A stretch of DNA of 64,000 nt from Pedobacter chinensis (GTDB lineage: Bacteria > Bacteroidota > Bacteroidia > Sphingobacteriales > Sphingobacteriaceae), in NCBI RefSeq assembly GCF_003339865.1, contig NZ_QPKV01000008.1, forward strand, positions 124,001 to 188,000, in the 5' to 3' direction. The notes under the pieces were generated by a model, which was not told the DNA's origin, did not search any database, and worked only from the letters and a program-made list of their open reading frames with translations. The position numbers were made by a program, and so were the translations under genes. Shown piece by piece: positions 1 to 7,807 of this stretch; the stretch's first letter is position 1, and each line of letters begins with the position of its first letter.

Positions 1-357
1 GACTTTGGCAATGCCTTTTCTAAAGATACCGATCTCTTTTGCTGCACTTTCTGACAGATCAATAGCTAGTCTTTTTGAGAATGGGCCTCTATCGTTTACT
101 TTGACAATAACTGATTTTCCATTATCTGGATTGGTTACTGTGATCATTGTTCCCATCGGTAATGTACGATGAGCGGCTGTGAATTTTTTAGCCCTGTATT
201 TTGCGCCGCTTGTTGTTCGGCGACCTTCGAACTTTCTGTGATAATAAGTGGCAAGAACTGTTTTTTTGATGCTATCCGGCTCATTTGAGGAATCAGAATT
301 TTGTGCTTTACCTTGTAAAAACAGGAAACAAAAACTTAATAACAGAAAATACTTCAT
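1..357 (-). CDS. RlpA-like septal ring / double-psi beta-barrel protein, partial
   Basis: The reverse strand reads from an ATG at 355-357 into a short signal peptide (MKYFLLLSFCFLFLQGKAQ) and then an RlpA-type double-psi beta-barrel. The visible motifs are ATYYHRKFEGRRTTSGAKY, the stretch AAHRTLPMGT, and VKVNDRGPF. RlpA-family proteins are exported and bind or cleave denuded peptidoglycan glycan strands. The gene runs off the left edge, so the C-terminus, including any SPOR domain, cannot be judged; 119 codons are present. It is read away from the neighbouring msrB with about 140 bases between them. Confidence 0.85.
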   Translation of the reverse strand, partial: MKYFLLLSFCFLFLQGKAQNSDSSNEPDSIKKTVLATYYHRKFEGRRTTSGAKYRAKKFTAAHRTLPMGTMITVTNPDNGKSVIVKVNDRGPFSKRLAIDLSESAAKEIGIFRKGIAKV

Positions 358-500
358 AGGCTAAAATTTCTTTATCGAGCCTGCAAATATAAGCATTTAG
401 TTTATAATCAGTAAATTGTGGAAAAACACTTTGATTTTCAGCAACAAAAAAGGCGTACAACTTTCGCTGTACGCCTCTACCTAACCCTACTATACCCACC

Positions 501-1004
501 TTATTTTTGATCAGGTACGAAATTCATAGAGATGGAATTTACACAGTGACGAGTGTCTTTATTGGTAAATCCTTCACCTAAAAATACGTGACCTAAGTGC
601 GCCCCACAATTGGCGCAAACAATTTCTGTACGGGATCCGTCCGCATCCGGAATTCTTTTAACCGCACCTTTTATTTCATCATCAAAAGCCGGCCAACCGC
701 AACGGGCATCAAACTTACTTTCCGATCGGTATAATGGTGCATCACAACGTTTACAGGTATATGTTCCTTTATCAGTGGTGTGTTCATATTTACCAGTACC
801 AGGATATTCAGTACCTTTATTTACGATTACTCTTTCTTCTTCAGGTGTTAACGGATTCCAGTTCATTTTCTTTTTTGGTATAATATTTTCTGATTGCTGT
901 GTCTGCTTTGTTTCTTTTTTATCTTGCTTTTGTGCACAAGCCGAAAGCGTAGTGATTAAAACAACAGTTGAGATCAAAAATAGTTTATTTAACATCGTTT
1001 TCAT
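501..1004 (-). CDS. msrB: Peptide-methionine (R)-S-oxide reductase MsrB, lipoprotein form
   Basis: This enzyme reduces methionine-R-sulfoxide in proteins. The 167-residue product starts with a lipoprotein signal ending in the lipobox LSAC (Cys23), so it should be anchored in the envelope rather than cytoplasmic. After a short charged linker comes a complete MsrB fold. Zinc-binding pairs are CKRC (Cys84, Cys87) and CANC (Cys130, Cys133), the RCGWPAF motif follows Cys102, and the catalytic cysteine is Cys154 in RHCVN. An ATG three codons downstream would also leave an intact signal peptide. It appears monocistronic, with the repeat array of 1104-1815 upstream. Confidence 0.93.
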   Translation of the reverse strand: MKTMLNKLFLISTVVLITTLSACAQKQDKKETKQTQQSENIIPKKKMNWNPLTPEEERVIVNKGTEYPGTGKYEHTTDKGTYTCKRCDAPLYRSESKFDARCGWPAFDDEIKGAVKRIPDADGSRTEIVCANCGAHLGHVFLGEGFTNKDTRHCVNSISMNFVPDQK

Positions 1005-1103
1005 ATATCAATATACGCTATAGATTTTATTTTGGTTTGCTGGTTTAAGGGTTTGGAATAGTGTTTACAATGGGATGATAAATGAGTTTGTAAATTAAAT
1101 GTT

Positions 1104-1815
1104 TTTGCCACGGAAACACGGAATACACGGAAAATCATTTCAAAAACAATACATATTATGCACAAGCTTCAAACATGATGTGAGCATGATGGCACTCAAG
1201 AGACAAATTAACATTTGCCACGGAAGCACTGAATACACGGAAAATCATTTCAAAAACAACACATGACATGTTATACCCAAGAATCAAACACGCTTTGAGC
1301 ATGACGGCACTTAAGGGACAAACTAACATTTGCCACGGAAACACGGAATACATGGAAAATCATTTCAAAAACAATACATGTTATACATAAGCTTCAAACA
1401 CGATGTGAGATGATGGCACTCAAGGGACAAACTAACATTTACCACGGAAGCACTGAATACACGGAAAATCATTTCAAAAACAACACATGACATGCTATAC
1501 CCAAGAATCAAACACGCTTTGAGCATGACGGCACTTAAGGGACAAACTAACATTTGCCACGGAATACACGGAAAATCATTTCAAAAACAATATATGACAT
1601 GTTATACCCAAGAATCAAACACGCTTTGAGCATGACGGCACTTAAGGGACAAACTAACATTTACCACGGAAGCACTGAATACACAGAAAAATTATTTTAA
1701 AAACAATACATGTTATGCACAAGCTTCAAACACGATGTGAGATGATGGCACTCAAGGGACAAACTAACATTTACCACGGAAGCACTGAATACACAGAAAA
1801 ATTATTTTAAAAAAC
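1104..1815. repeat. Array of seven degenerate ~110-bp repeats
   Basis: Seven units begin with TTTGCCACGG or TTTACCACGG at about 1104, 1214, 1329, 1438, 1553, 1660 and 1770, giving periods of 107-115 bases. Each has an ACGG-rich head (CCACGGAAACACGGAA), a stretch like TCATTTCAAAAACAA, and a tail in two versions. One tail has GATGTGAG and GGCACTCAAG; the other has GCTTTGAGCATGACGG and CACTTAAG. The order is A-B-A-B-B-A and then a truncated seventh unit. The seventh unit runs into the 3' end of the GxxExxY gene and supplies its stop codon. Open frames across the array are artefacts of the repetition. Confidence 0.85.
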
Positions 1816-2199
1816 AACACGCCTTATTTCTAAGGTTGGTTTCCCAAAGTTTAAAACTAAACCAACTCTGCAATCTGAGCATTTTAAATAATTAATCGTT
1901 TGAGCCAGATCTTCATTTGCTATTCCACTTTTAGCCTTGATTTCCAATATAACAGTATCAAAAATTATAAAGTCGGCATAAAAGCTATGTGGTAATAAAA
2001 CATCTTTATAGTAAACAGAATAGCGCTTTTCTCTTTCATAAAAGTAGCCTCTGCCATCCATTTCTATGCAAAGTGCATCTTTATAAACAATCTCTAAAAA
2101 GCCAGCGCCCAGATTCCTGTGAACCTCAATTGCCGCATTGATAATTAAATCTGTTTCATTTTTATAGGGACGATTATCTGAGTTAACATGATAATCCAT
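1807..2199 (-). CDS. GxxExxY-family protein (predicted PD-(D/E)XK nuclease fold)
   Basis: From ATG at 2199 the product is 130 residues; an upstream in-frame ATG at 2328 only adds translated repeat and hairpin sequence, so it was rejected. The name-giving motif is GAGFLEIVY. Downstream are YADFIIFD and LEIKAKSG, which match the acidic and ExK elements of the PD-(D/E)XK nuclease superfamily to which this family has been assigned. Its biological role is unknown. ACGGAA-type repeats lie on both sides: one copy just upstream and a seven-unit array downstream that overlaps the stop codon. The family is known to occur often in repeat-rich intergenic settings. Confidence 0.8.
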   Translation of the reverse strand: MDYHVNSDNRPYKNETDLIINAAIEVHRNLGAGFLEIVYKDALCIEMDGRGYFYEREKRYSVYYKDVLLPHSFYADFIIFDTVILEIKAKSGIANEDLAQTINYLKCSDCRVGLVLNFGKPTLEIRRVVF

Positions 2200-2253
2200 A
2201 ATTAATATTTTAACTAAAATAATTATAATTTCAATATTTTTCTCCTTTTTCTT

Positions 2254-2282
2254 TTCCGTGCGTTCTGTGTTTCCGTGGCAAG
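2254..2282 (-). repeat. Solitary CCACGGAAACAC repeat upstream of the GxxExxY gene
   Basis: On the minus strand this reads TTGCCACGGAAACACAGAAC followed by GCACGGAA. It is the same head motif as the units of the 1104-1815 array but in inverted orientation, so the GxxExxY gene sits between inverted copies of the motif. Confidence 0.7.
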
Positions 2283-2291
2283 TCTTTAAAA

Positions 2292-2338
2292 CGAAAAAGC
2301 GCCTCGAAATTAATCGAAACGCTTTCATTTATGTAAAT
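2292..2338. repeat. Copy of the sucD terminator hairpin, 500 bp away
   Basis: About 46 bases nearly identical to 2791-2838, including the stem AGCGCCTCGA / TCGAAACGCT and the flank TTTCATTTATGTAAAT. The offset is 500 bp. The differences are one missing A in the A-run and one G-to-A change that weakens the stem. It lies upstream of the GxxExxY gene and next to the solitary ACGG repeat. Confidence 0.8.
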
Positions 2339-2790
2339 GCCTAATGCTTTACCATCAGTGGCAACTTTATGTTTCTATCCATTGAGCATAATTCCTTTCT
2401 TCTAAGAGGAACAGCAATTATTTGTCAAACCACTAACTTAAATAGGGAGAGTTAAAAATCAGACACATAAACCTCTCCCTGACAAAGTTTGTAAGTTATG
2501 CTCTTTTCTGCAAGTCCCTCTCCTTAAAGAGAGGGAAACAAAGTTGGTGGTTTAAACCTAAGTTAGACTATATGTCCAGGCATCTTTTTTAGCGTTTGTT
2601 ATGAATTGTCGTTACCCTGAATTTATTTTAAGGTCTGTAGCTGAAATAATCTCAATGGGGTTTACTTGCCAAAGAAGAGTGACGGTAATTATTTACCAAA
2701 CTACTCTCTTTGTTGGGAAAAGATAATTTTTTCTTTGTGTTCTTTGCGTATCTGGAGCCATAATAGTCTTAGCGTTTCTTTGCGGTTAAA
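2339..2790. other. Gene-free spacer between GxxExxY gene and sucD
   Basis: No convincing gene on either strand. It contains a small hairpin around 2514-2534 (CCCTCTCC TTAA AGAGAGGG). At the sucD side (about 2735-2790, minus strand) is a second low-complexity repeat type with CGCAAAGAAACGC and GCAAAGAACACAAAG. The segment is bracketed by the two 46-bp hairpin copies at 2292-2338 and 2791-2838. Confidence 0.6.
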
Positions 2791-2791
2791 C

Positions 2792-2825
2792 GAAAAAAGC
2801 GCCTCGAAATTAATCGAAGCGCTTT
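2792..2825 (-). terminator. Rho-independent terminator of sucD
   Basis: The minus strand reads AGCGCTTCGA, a short AT-rich loop, then TCGAGGCGCT followed by TTTTTTCG. It lies just past the sucD stop codon. A near copy lies 500 bases away at 2292-2338. Confidence 0.75.
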
Positions 2826-2847
2826 CATTTATGTAAATTTTAAAATC

Positions 2848-3720
2848 TTACTTTGCTAATTCTTCTGCCATTGCAGCGCCAATTTCAGCAGGACTTTCTA
2901 CTACACGGATACCACACTCAGCCATAATTTTCATTTTAGCAGCTGCAGTATCATCAGCACCACCAACGATAGCGCCAGCGTGGCCCATTCTACGTCCCGG
3001 AGGCGCAGTTTGACCAGCGATGAAACCTACTACAGGTTTAGTACCGTTTTCTTTAATCCAACGAGCAGCCTCAGCTTCCATTCCACCACCAATTTCACCA
3101 ATCATGATGATCCCGTGAGTTTCAGGGTCGTTCATTAATAATTTAACGGCTTCAACAGTTGGTGTACCAATAATCGGGTCACCACCAATACCAATAGCTG
3201 TTGTGATACCTAAACCAGCTTTAACAACCTGGTCAACCGCTTCGTAAGTTAAAGTTCCAGATTTAGAAACCACACCAACGTTACCTTTTTTGAAGATAAA
3301 ACCTGGCATGATCCCAATTTTAGCTTCATCAGCAGTAATAATACCCGGGCAGTTCGGACCAATTAAAGTAACATCACGATCCGAAATATATTCTTTAACC
3401 TGAATCATATCCTTAGTCGGGATACCTTCAGTAATACAAACAATCACTTTAATACCACCTTCTGCGGCTTCCATAATGGCATCAGCAGCAAAAGCCGGTG
3501 GAACAAAAATGATCGATACATTTGCTCCCGTTTTATCAACGGCATCTTTAACAGTATTAAAAACAGGCTTATCTAAATGCAATTGCCCACCTTTGCCAGG
3601 CGTTACACCACCAACTACGTTTGTACCATAGGCCAGCATCTGCTCAGCATGGTAAGTTCCTTCGTTTCCGGTAAAACCCTGAACGATAACCTTAGAATCT
3701 TTATTTACTAAAACGCTCAT
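2848..3720 (-). CDS. sucD: Succinyl-CoA ligase [ADP/GDP-forming], alpha subunit
   Basis: This TCA-cycle enzyme subunit (290 residues, normal length) binds CoA and carries the phosphohistidine. Visible features are the N-terminal CoA-binding Rossmann domain with [17 protein letters not shown], the stretch IGPNCPGI, and near the C-terminus [12 protein letters not shown] with the phosphorylated His. The beta-subunit gene (sucC) is not adjacent; separate sucC and sucD loci are common in this phylum. A strong sigma-ABfr-type promoter and a terminator bracket the gene, so it is monocistronic. Confidence 0.97.
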   Translation of the reverse strand: MSVLVNKDSKVIVQGFTGNEGTYHAEQMLAYGTNVVGGVTPGKGGQLHLDKPVFNTVKDAVDKTGANVSIIFVPPAFAADAIMEAAEGGIKVIVCITEGIPTKDMIQVKEYISDRDVTLIGPNCPGIITADEAKIGIMPGFIFKKGNVGVVSKSGTLTYEAVDQVVKAGLGITTAIGIGGDPIIGTPTVEAVKLLMNDPETHGIIMIGEIGGGMEAEAARWIKENGTKPVVGFIAGQTAPPGRRMGHAGAIVGGADDTAAAKMKIMAECGIRVVESPAEIGAAMAEELAK

Positions 3721-3738
3721 GTATCAATTTTTTTTGTG

Positions 3739-3769
3739 CAAAGCTAATATTATTGACTGGAAAGTCAAA
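3739..3769 (-). promoter_or_regulatory. Bacteroidetes-type promoter of sucD
   Basis: On the minus strand a -33 element TTTG (3766-3769) is followed after 19 bases by a -7 element TAGCTTTG (3739-3746). This fits the phylum consensus TTTG-N19/20-TAnnTTTG. Transcription would start near 3732, about a dozen bases before the ATG. Confidence 0.75.
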
Positions 3770-3865
3770 CCGAAAAGCATATTATTTACCCCATTTTTTC
3801 AGGGAAATGTAAGGAATTGGTTTATGGCTACTTCAGCCCCGCTTTCACTTCAATCTTTAATTTAT

Positions 3866-3911
3866 AGAGTTGACAACTTTCTTTCAGTTCGCTATTAAAG
3901 TTGTCAACTCT
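3866..3911. repeat. Perfect 15-bp inverted repeat
   Basis: The arms AGAGTTGACAACTTT (3866-3880) and AAAGTTGTCAACTCT (3897-3911) are perfectly complementary, with a 16-base loop. It lies in the divergent spacer between sucD and the gene at 4011. No T-run follows on either strand, so it is not an obvious terminator; it could be an operator or an extragenic palindrome. Confidence 0.7.
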
Positions 3912-4010
3912 TAAAACAAATCAAGCACATCAAAGCAAATAATTTGCATTTACAAGCATTTATCCCCATATTAGAATGAAATGCTGTTTAACAATTAACC
4001 ACATTTAATC

Positions 4011-4571
4011 ATGAAAAAATTTCTATTTCTACTATTATTATCTGGACAAATAGGATTTGCTCAAACTAATCTACAAGCTCTTAAAGAAGAAAACAATAAA
4101 TTAAAAAGTCAAAATCAAACTTTACAAGATGAACTGACCACATTAAAGAAACAAAATGATTATTTTAGAGAAACTTTAAAAATATTTGAGGAGAAAATAA
4201 AAACCATTTCCAATTCAAAAATTGACTGTACCATGCTCAGTTGTGAGGGCAATAAACAGGATCAGACGGTTAAACTACAATTTTTGCTTACCAACAATGA
4301 TATAAAGAAGAATCTTTTGTTTTCGCCAGACAGCTACGGAAAAGCAATTGATTTACAAGGCAATACGTTAAAAGCAAATAACATAATTTTCGGACCGAAT
4401 AAATACGCTGCCGACTTAGAAACAGATATACCAACTAAACTAACCATTGTATTTCCTGGCATTCTTCCTTCAACAGCTTTATTAAAAATGATTGAGCTGA
4501 AATGCACAACAACAAATGATTTCAAAAACCTAAACTTTGTTTTTAAAGATATTTCGATTATTTGGAAGTAA
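4011..4571 (+). CDS. Exported coiled-coil protein of unknown function
   Basis: The product has 186 residues. A signal peptide (MKKFLFLLLLSGQIGFAQ) is followed by a coiled coil at about residues 22-65 with heptads such as LKEENNKLKSQNQTLQDEL. A compact C-terminal region has paired cysteines (CTMLSC) and beta-rich sequence ending in IWK. I do not recognise the C-terminal domain. It is probably periplasmic. The cupin gene at 4619 follows 47 bases later on the same strand and may be co-transcribed. Confidence 0.7.
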   Translation: MKKFLFLLLLSGQIGFAQTNLQALKEENNKLKSQNQTLQDELTTLKKQNDYFRETLKIFEEKIKTISNSKIDCTMLSCEGNKQDQTVKLQFLLTNNDIKKNLLFSPDSYGKAIDLQGNTLKANNIIFGPNKYAADLETDIPTKLTIVFPGILPSTALLKMIELKCTTTNDFKNLNFVFKDISIIWK

Positions 4572-4618
4572 AATTTAAAGACAAAACACCAGTTTTACAT
4601 AGACTTTAAAACCTTTGC

Positions 4619-5050
4619 ATGAAATATTACTTTCTATTTGCAGTATTTTTATTTTCAGTTGTTGGTTTCTCAACCTTATCTGCAAACGCACAACAAACTG
4701 ATACCACTAAATACATCCTTCAAAACGATACAGAAGTAGCAAAAACAGAACCTGGAACACATCATGGCAGTGGCGAAACCATTGGCTATAACTTCTTCGG
4801 CGATGTTAAGAATCTTAAAACAATTTTTCGGAAAAGGATTTTAAAATCAGGTTCATCCATCGGTTATCACTTACAAAAAGAAGATGAAATTTATTATGTG
4901 ATCAGCGGAAACGGAATAATGCAAATGAATGACAAAACTTTTCCGGTAAAACCCGGAGATGCCATTTTAACCCGCCCCGGAAGCTCGCATGGCATTGCAC
5001 CAAATAAGGATAATGATTTGGTCATTTTAATTGTTTATGAGAAGAAATAA
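4619..5050 (+). CDS. Exported cupin-domain protein
   Basis: The product has 143 residues. A signal peptide ending near SANAQQ is followed by a single cupin barrel. The first cupin motif can be seen in SSIGYHLQKEDEIYYVISG and the second in PVKPGDAILTRPGSSHGI, with the usual metal-ligand His and Glu residues. Cupins of this size bind a metal and may act as isomerases, dioxygenases or storage proteins; the substrate cannot be read from sequence. Export to the periplasm is unusual for simple cupins but common in this phylum. Confidence 0.78.
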   Translation: MKYYFLFAVFLFSVVGFSTLSANAQQTDTTKYILQNDTEVAKTEPGTHHGSGETIGYNFFGDVKNLKTIFRKRILKSGSSIGYHLQKEDEIYYVISGNGIMQMNDKTFPVKPGDAILTRPGSSHGIAPNKDNDLVILIVYEKK

Positions 5051-5051
5051 T

Positions 5052-5086
5052 AAAAAAGCCAGACAAACTTTAGTTCATCCGGCTTT
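5052..5086 (-). terminator. Terminator between convergent cupin and rlmF genes
   Basis: Stem AAAGCC-A-GA / TC-C-GGCTTT with one internal mismatch. On the minus strand it is followed by a T-rich run (CTTTTTTATTATT), so it mainly serves rlmF; on the plus strand it may also stop the cupin transcript. Confidence 0.6.
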
Positions 5087-5128
5087 GCTTATACTTTACT
5101 CGTTCGCCAGTGACTAAAGACTCCGAAC

Positions 5129-6100
5129 TCAAGACTTATTCCATCCCTTTGCCCACTCCGCCTGCGCATCATCATCCTGGAAAGTCCAGGCTACAAAACG
5201 ACTTATTTTTTGGCCCTGACTCATTTGAACCGTGCGAACTTCGAAAGCATTTGCATTAACCAAAGCACTATAAATACTCTTTAAATTTGCGCTTTTCGAA
5301 ACCAAAGAGGTAAACCATAAAACCTGGTTTTTAATTTGTGCACTCTGAATAATCATCTGCTCTACAAAAGCACGCTCGCCACCTGGGCACCAAAGTTCAG
5401 CTTTGTTTCCACCGAAGTTTAAAACATGTTTTACTTCTTTTTCATTGCCTCCCAAATTACGCCATTTCTGTCGGGTGCCTTGTTCTGCCTCTTTTAAAGA
5501 TGCATGGAACGGCGGATTACAAACAACAGCATCAAAACGCTCTTTAGCACCAACAATACCTCTAAAAATACCCATTTTTGAAGATTGCTGACGAATTTCA
5601 ATAGCGCCCTGCAAAGGTTTGTTTGCATCAATAATACGCTTAGCAGAATCAACAGAAAGTGGGTCAATTTCAGAACCAACAAAGTTCCAACCATATTCCT
5701 GATGGCCAATAATCGGATAAATGCAATTTGCTCCAACACCAATATCAAGCACGTTCACGTTAGCACCTTTAGGTATTTTACCTTTAGCACTTGAGCCTAA
5801 AAGATCGGCAACATAATGGATATAATCTGCCCTGCCCGGAATAGGCGGACAAAGAAAATCTTTAGGAATATCCCACTGAGAAATGTTATAAAAATATTTT
5901 AACAATGCCCTGTTAAGCGCTTTAACTGCACTTTGATCGGCAAAATCAATTGAATCATCATTGTGTTCGTTTTTGAAAACATAACGTTTTAATTCTTTTG
6001 ATGCAGCGGTAAGTTGTTTGAAATTGTAACGCGAACGGTGTTTGTTGCGCGCATGTAACTCGCTTTTTTCTTTGCGGTTATTTTGTTCTTGTTGGGCCAA
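5129..6100 (-). CDS. rlmF: 23S rRNA (adenine(1618)-N6)-methyltransferase RlmF
   Basis: This SAM-dependent enzyme methylates A1618 of 23S rRNA. The 323-residue product has the RlmF/YbiN-type start with a basic leader (ARNKHRSRYNF), the SAM-binding NVLDIGVGANCIYP, and the N6-adenine methyltransferase catalytic motif NPPF in VCNPPFHAS. It is cytoplasmic. The start at 6100 is supported by the family alignment of the basic leader and by a TACCTTTG -7 box about 45 bases upstream. It converges with the cupin gene. Confidence 0.93.
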   Translation of the reverse strand: MAQQEQNNRKEKSELHARNKHRSRYNFKQLTAASKELKRYVFKNEHNDDSIDFADQSAVKALNRALLKYFYNISQWDIPKDFLCPPIPGRADYIHYVADLLGSSAKGKIPKGANVNVLDIGVGANCIYPIIGHQEYGWNFVGSEIDPLSVDSAKRIIDANKPLQGAIEIRQQSSKMGIFRGIVGAKERFDAVVCNPPFHASLKEAEQGTRQKWRNLGGNEKEVKHVLNFGGNKAELWCPGGERAFVEQMIIQSAQIKNQVLWFTSLVSKSANLKSIYSALVNANAFEVRTVQMSQGQKISRFVAWTFQDDDAQAEWAKGWNKS

Positions 6101-6144
6101 TGTGATCTGGATTAATTAAACAAGCTGTGTGCATGTTTCTGCTA

Positions 6145-6152
6145 CAAAGGTA
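6145..6152 (-). promoter_or_regulatory. -7 promoter element of rlmF
   Basis: The minus strand reads TACCTTTG, a match to TAnnTTTG, about 45 bases upstream of the rlmF ATG. No clear -33 element is visible at the expected spacing. Confidence 0.5.
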
Positions 6153-6176
6153 GTTTAAATAGTTTGGAGTTGTGAG

Positions 6177-6339
6177 TTTTTAGTTATGAGTAACCTAACA
6201 ATTAAAATTATTGCCTATTATATTCAAAAGTCTTAGCGAGACGCTAAGACCAGGATTGTGTTTTTAGTTGTGAGTAACCTAACAATTAAAATTACTGCCT
6301 ATTATATTCAAAAGTCTTAGCGAGACGCTAAGACCAGGT
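6177..6339. repeat. Two direct copies of an 84-bp unit carrying a palindrome
   Basis: Two nearly identical copies, 84 bases apart, start near 6177 and 6261. They share GAGTAACCTAACAATTAAAA and end with GTCTTAGCG AGA CGCTAAGAC (6230-6250 and 6314-6334), a perfect 9-bp stem with a 3-base loop. They fill the spacer between rlmF and the symporter gene. No coding potential is seen. Confidence 0.8.
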
Positions 6340-6407
6340 TTGTTGGATTAGGTATTGGAAGCTTAAGAATGGGCATCCAAAACTCCAAGCCAAAAACTCC
6401 AAACTCA

Positions 6408-7676
6408 CTACTCTTCCTCATTCTTTTCTATTGCCGCAGGCTGAATGGCCTTTAAATACTTAGCTTCATCAAATTGATTTTCGCTTTTAGCAATTACAAT
6501 GGTAGCTATGCCATTTCCAATTACATTAGTAATGGCCCTGGCTTCGCTCATAAAGCGATCAACACCAATCAATATGGAAATATGCTCAATCGGCATAATT
6601 TTAAGTGCGGTTAATGTAGAAACCAATACAATAAAACCGCTTCCGGTAACACCCGCAGCACCTTTTGAAGTTACCATGAGCACGCCCAAAATAGTAATTT
6701 GCTGGCCAATGGATAAATCGACATGGAAAACCTGACATAGAAATATCACGGCCATCGCCAGGTAAATCGCGGTTCCATCCAGGTTAAAAGAATAACCCGT
6801 GGGAATAACCAGTCCAACCACTGATTTATCACAACCAATGGCTTCCATCTTTTGCATCATACTTGGCAGTGCAGACTCTGATGAAGAGGTTCCCAACACA
6901 ATTAAAATCTCCTGACGGATATATTTTAAGTACTGCCATAAACTAAATTTATAGTATCGGCATATTCCATTCAGAATTACAAAAATAAACAAGAAACAGG
7001 TCAGGTAAACAGAACCCATTAATTTGGCCATCCCGAAAACACTTTGTAATCCATGCGTCCCGATGCTGAAAGCCATTCCGCCGAAGGCTCCAATTGGGGC
7101 TAAACGCATAATTATTTTCATGATTTTAAACAATACTTTTGAGATTTTATCAAAAGCATTTAAAACAGAAGTACCTTCTCCTCCAAGTTTATTAAGCCCA
7201 TACCCGAAAAGAATTGCAAATAATAATATCTGTAAGATATTGCCTTCTGCAAAAGCGGCAATCACATTATGCGGGATGATGTGCAAGAAAAATTCTGCCC
7301 AATTCATATCTTTTGCCTGCTCTGCATAGCCAGCAATTTTTGTTGTATCGCCTGTTTTTGCCACCATCCCTGCTCCGGGTTTAAGCACATTGGCAACCAG
7401 CAATCCAACTGCAATGGCAACAGTACTTACAATTTCGAAATATAATAAAGCCTTTCCGCCAACTCTGCCTACTTTTTTCATATCGCCCATGTGGGCGATG
7501 CCCAAAACAATGGTAAAGAAAATAATGGGCGCAATAAGCATACTGATCAGGTTAATAAAACCCTGACTGATTAATTTGGCCGTTGGCGCAAAACCTGGAA
7601 AATACGCGCCAACTATAATGCCTATAGTAATGGCCACCAAGACCTGGAATGTTAAATTGGAAAGAATTGACTTCAT
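6408..7676 (-). CDS. Dicarboxylate/amino acid:cation symporter (DctA/GltP type)
   Basis: This is an inner-membrane importer of C4-dicarboxylates, aspartate or glutamate with H+ or Na+. The product has 422 residues, the normal length for the DAACS family, with about eight hydrophobic segments. The serine-rich re-entrant motif GTSSSESALP and the conserved IPTGYSFNLDGT and MSEARAITNVIGNG motifs are present. It lies downstream of the cyanophycinase/isoaspartyl peptidase genes on the same strand, which suggests aspartate as cargo. A strong terminator at 7757-7792 separates them, so it probably has its own promoter. Confidence 0.93.
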   Translation of the reverse strand: MKSILSNLTFQVLVAITIGIIVGAYFPGFAPTAKLISQGFINLISMLIAPIIFFTIVLGIAHMGDMKKVGRVGGKALLYFEIVSTVAIAVGLLVANVLKPGAGMVAKTGDTTKIAGYAEQAKDMNWAEFFLHIIPHNVIAAFAEGNILQILLFAILFGYGLNKLGGEGTSVLNAFDKISKVLFKIMKIIMRLAPIGAFGGMAFSIGTHGLQSVFGMAKLMGSVYLTCFLFIFVILNGICRYYKFSLWQYLKYIRQEILIVLGTSSSESALPSMMQKMEAIGCDKSVVGLVIPTGYSFNLDGTAIYLAMAVIFLCQVFHVDLSIGQQITILGVLMVTSKGAAGVTGSGFIVLVSTLTALKIMPIEHISILIGVDRFMSEARAITNVIGNGIATIVIAKSENQFDEAKYLKAIQPAAIEKNEEE

Positions 7677-7756
7677 TTATTGTTTTCGAAAATGAAATAT
7701 AGAATAATTTTTCTTTTGCTTAAAATTTATAAGAATGAGGAATTTCGATTTAAAGC

Positions 7757-7792
7757 AAAAGGCGTGCTCTGATTGCTCAAAACACGCCTTTT
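7757..7792 (-). terminator. Terminator of the cyanophycinase operon
   Basis: Ten-bp perfect stem AAAAGGCGTG (7757-7766) / CACGCCTTTT (7783-7792). On the minus strand it lies just after the stop of the 7808-8650 gene and ends in TTTT, marking the end of the sus-cyanophycinase transcript. Confidence 0.8.
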
Positions 7793-7807
7793 CATACCAA
7801 GGTTAAA

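Noticed and set aside
1156-1553. Two open frames of about 62-65 codons on the minus strand with nearly the same product
   Set aside because: They are translations of the repeat array; similarity follows from the repeat period, and no start signal or family is visible.
1104-1815. CRISPR array
   Set aside because: The whole unit is repetitive, with only two tail types, and the units are too long; no cas genes.
2200-2328. N-terminal extension of the GxxExxY protein
   Set aside because: It is translated repeat and terminator-hairpin sequence (CHGNTERTEKKKEK); the ATG at 2199 fits the family start.
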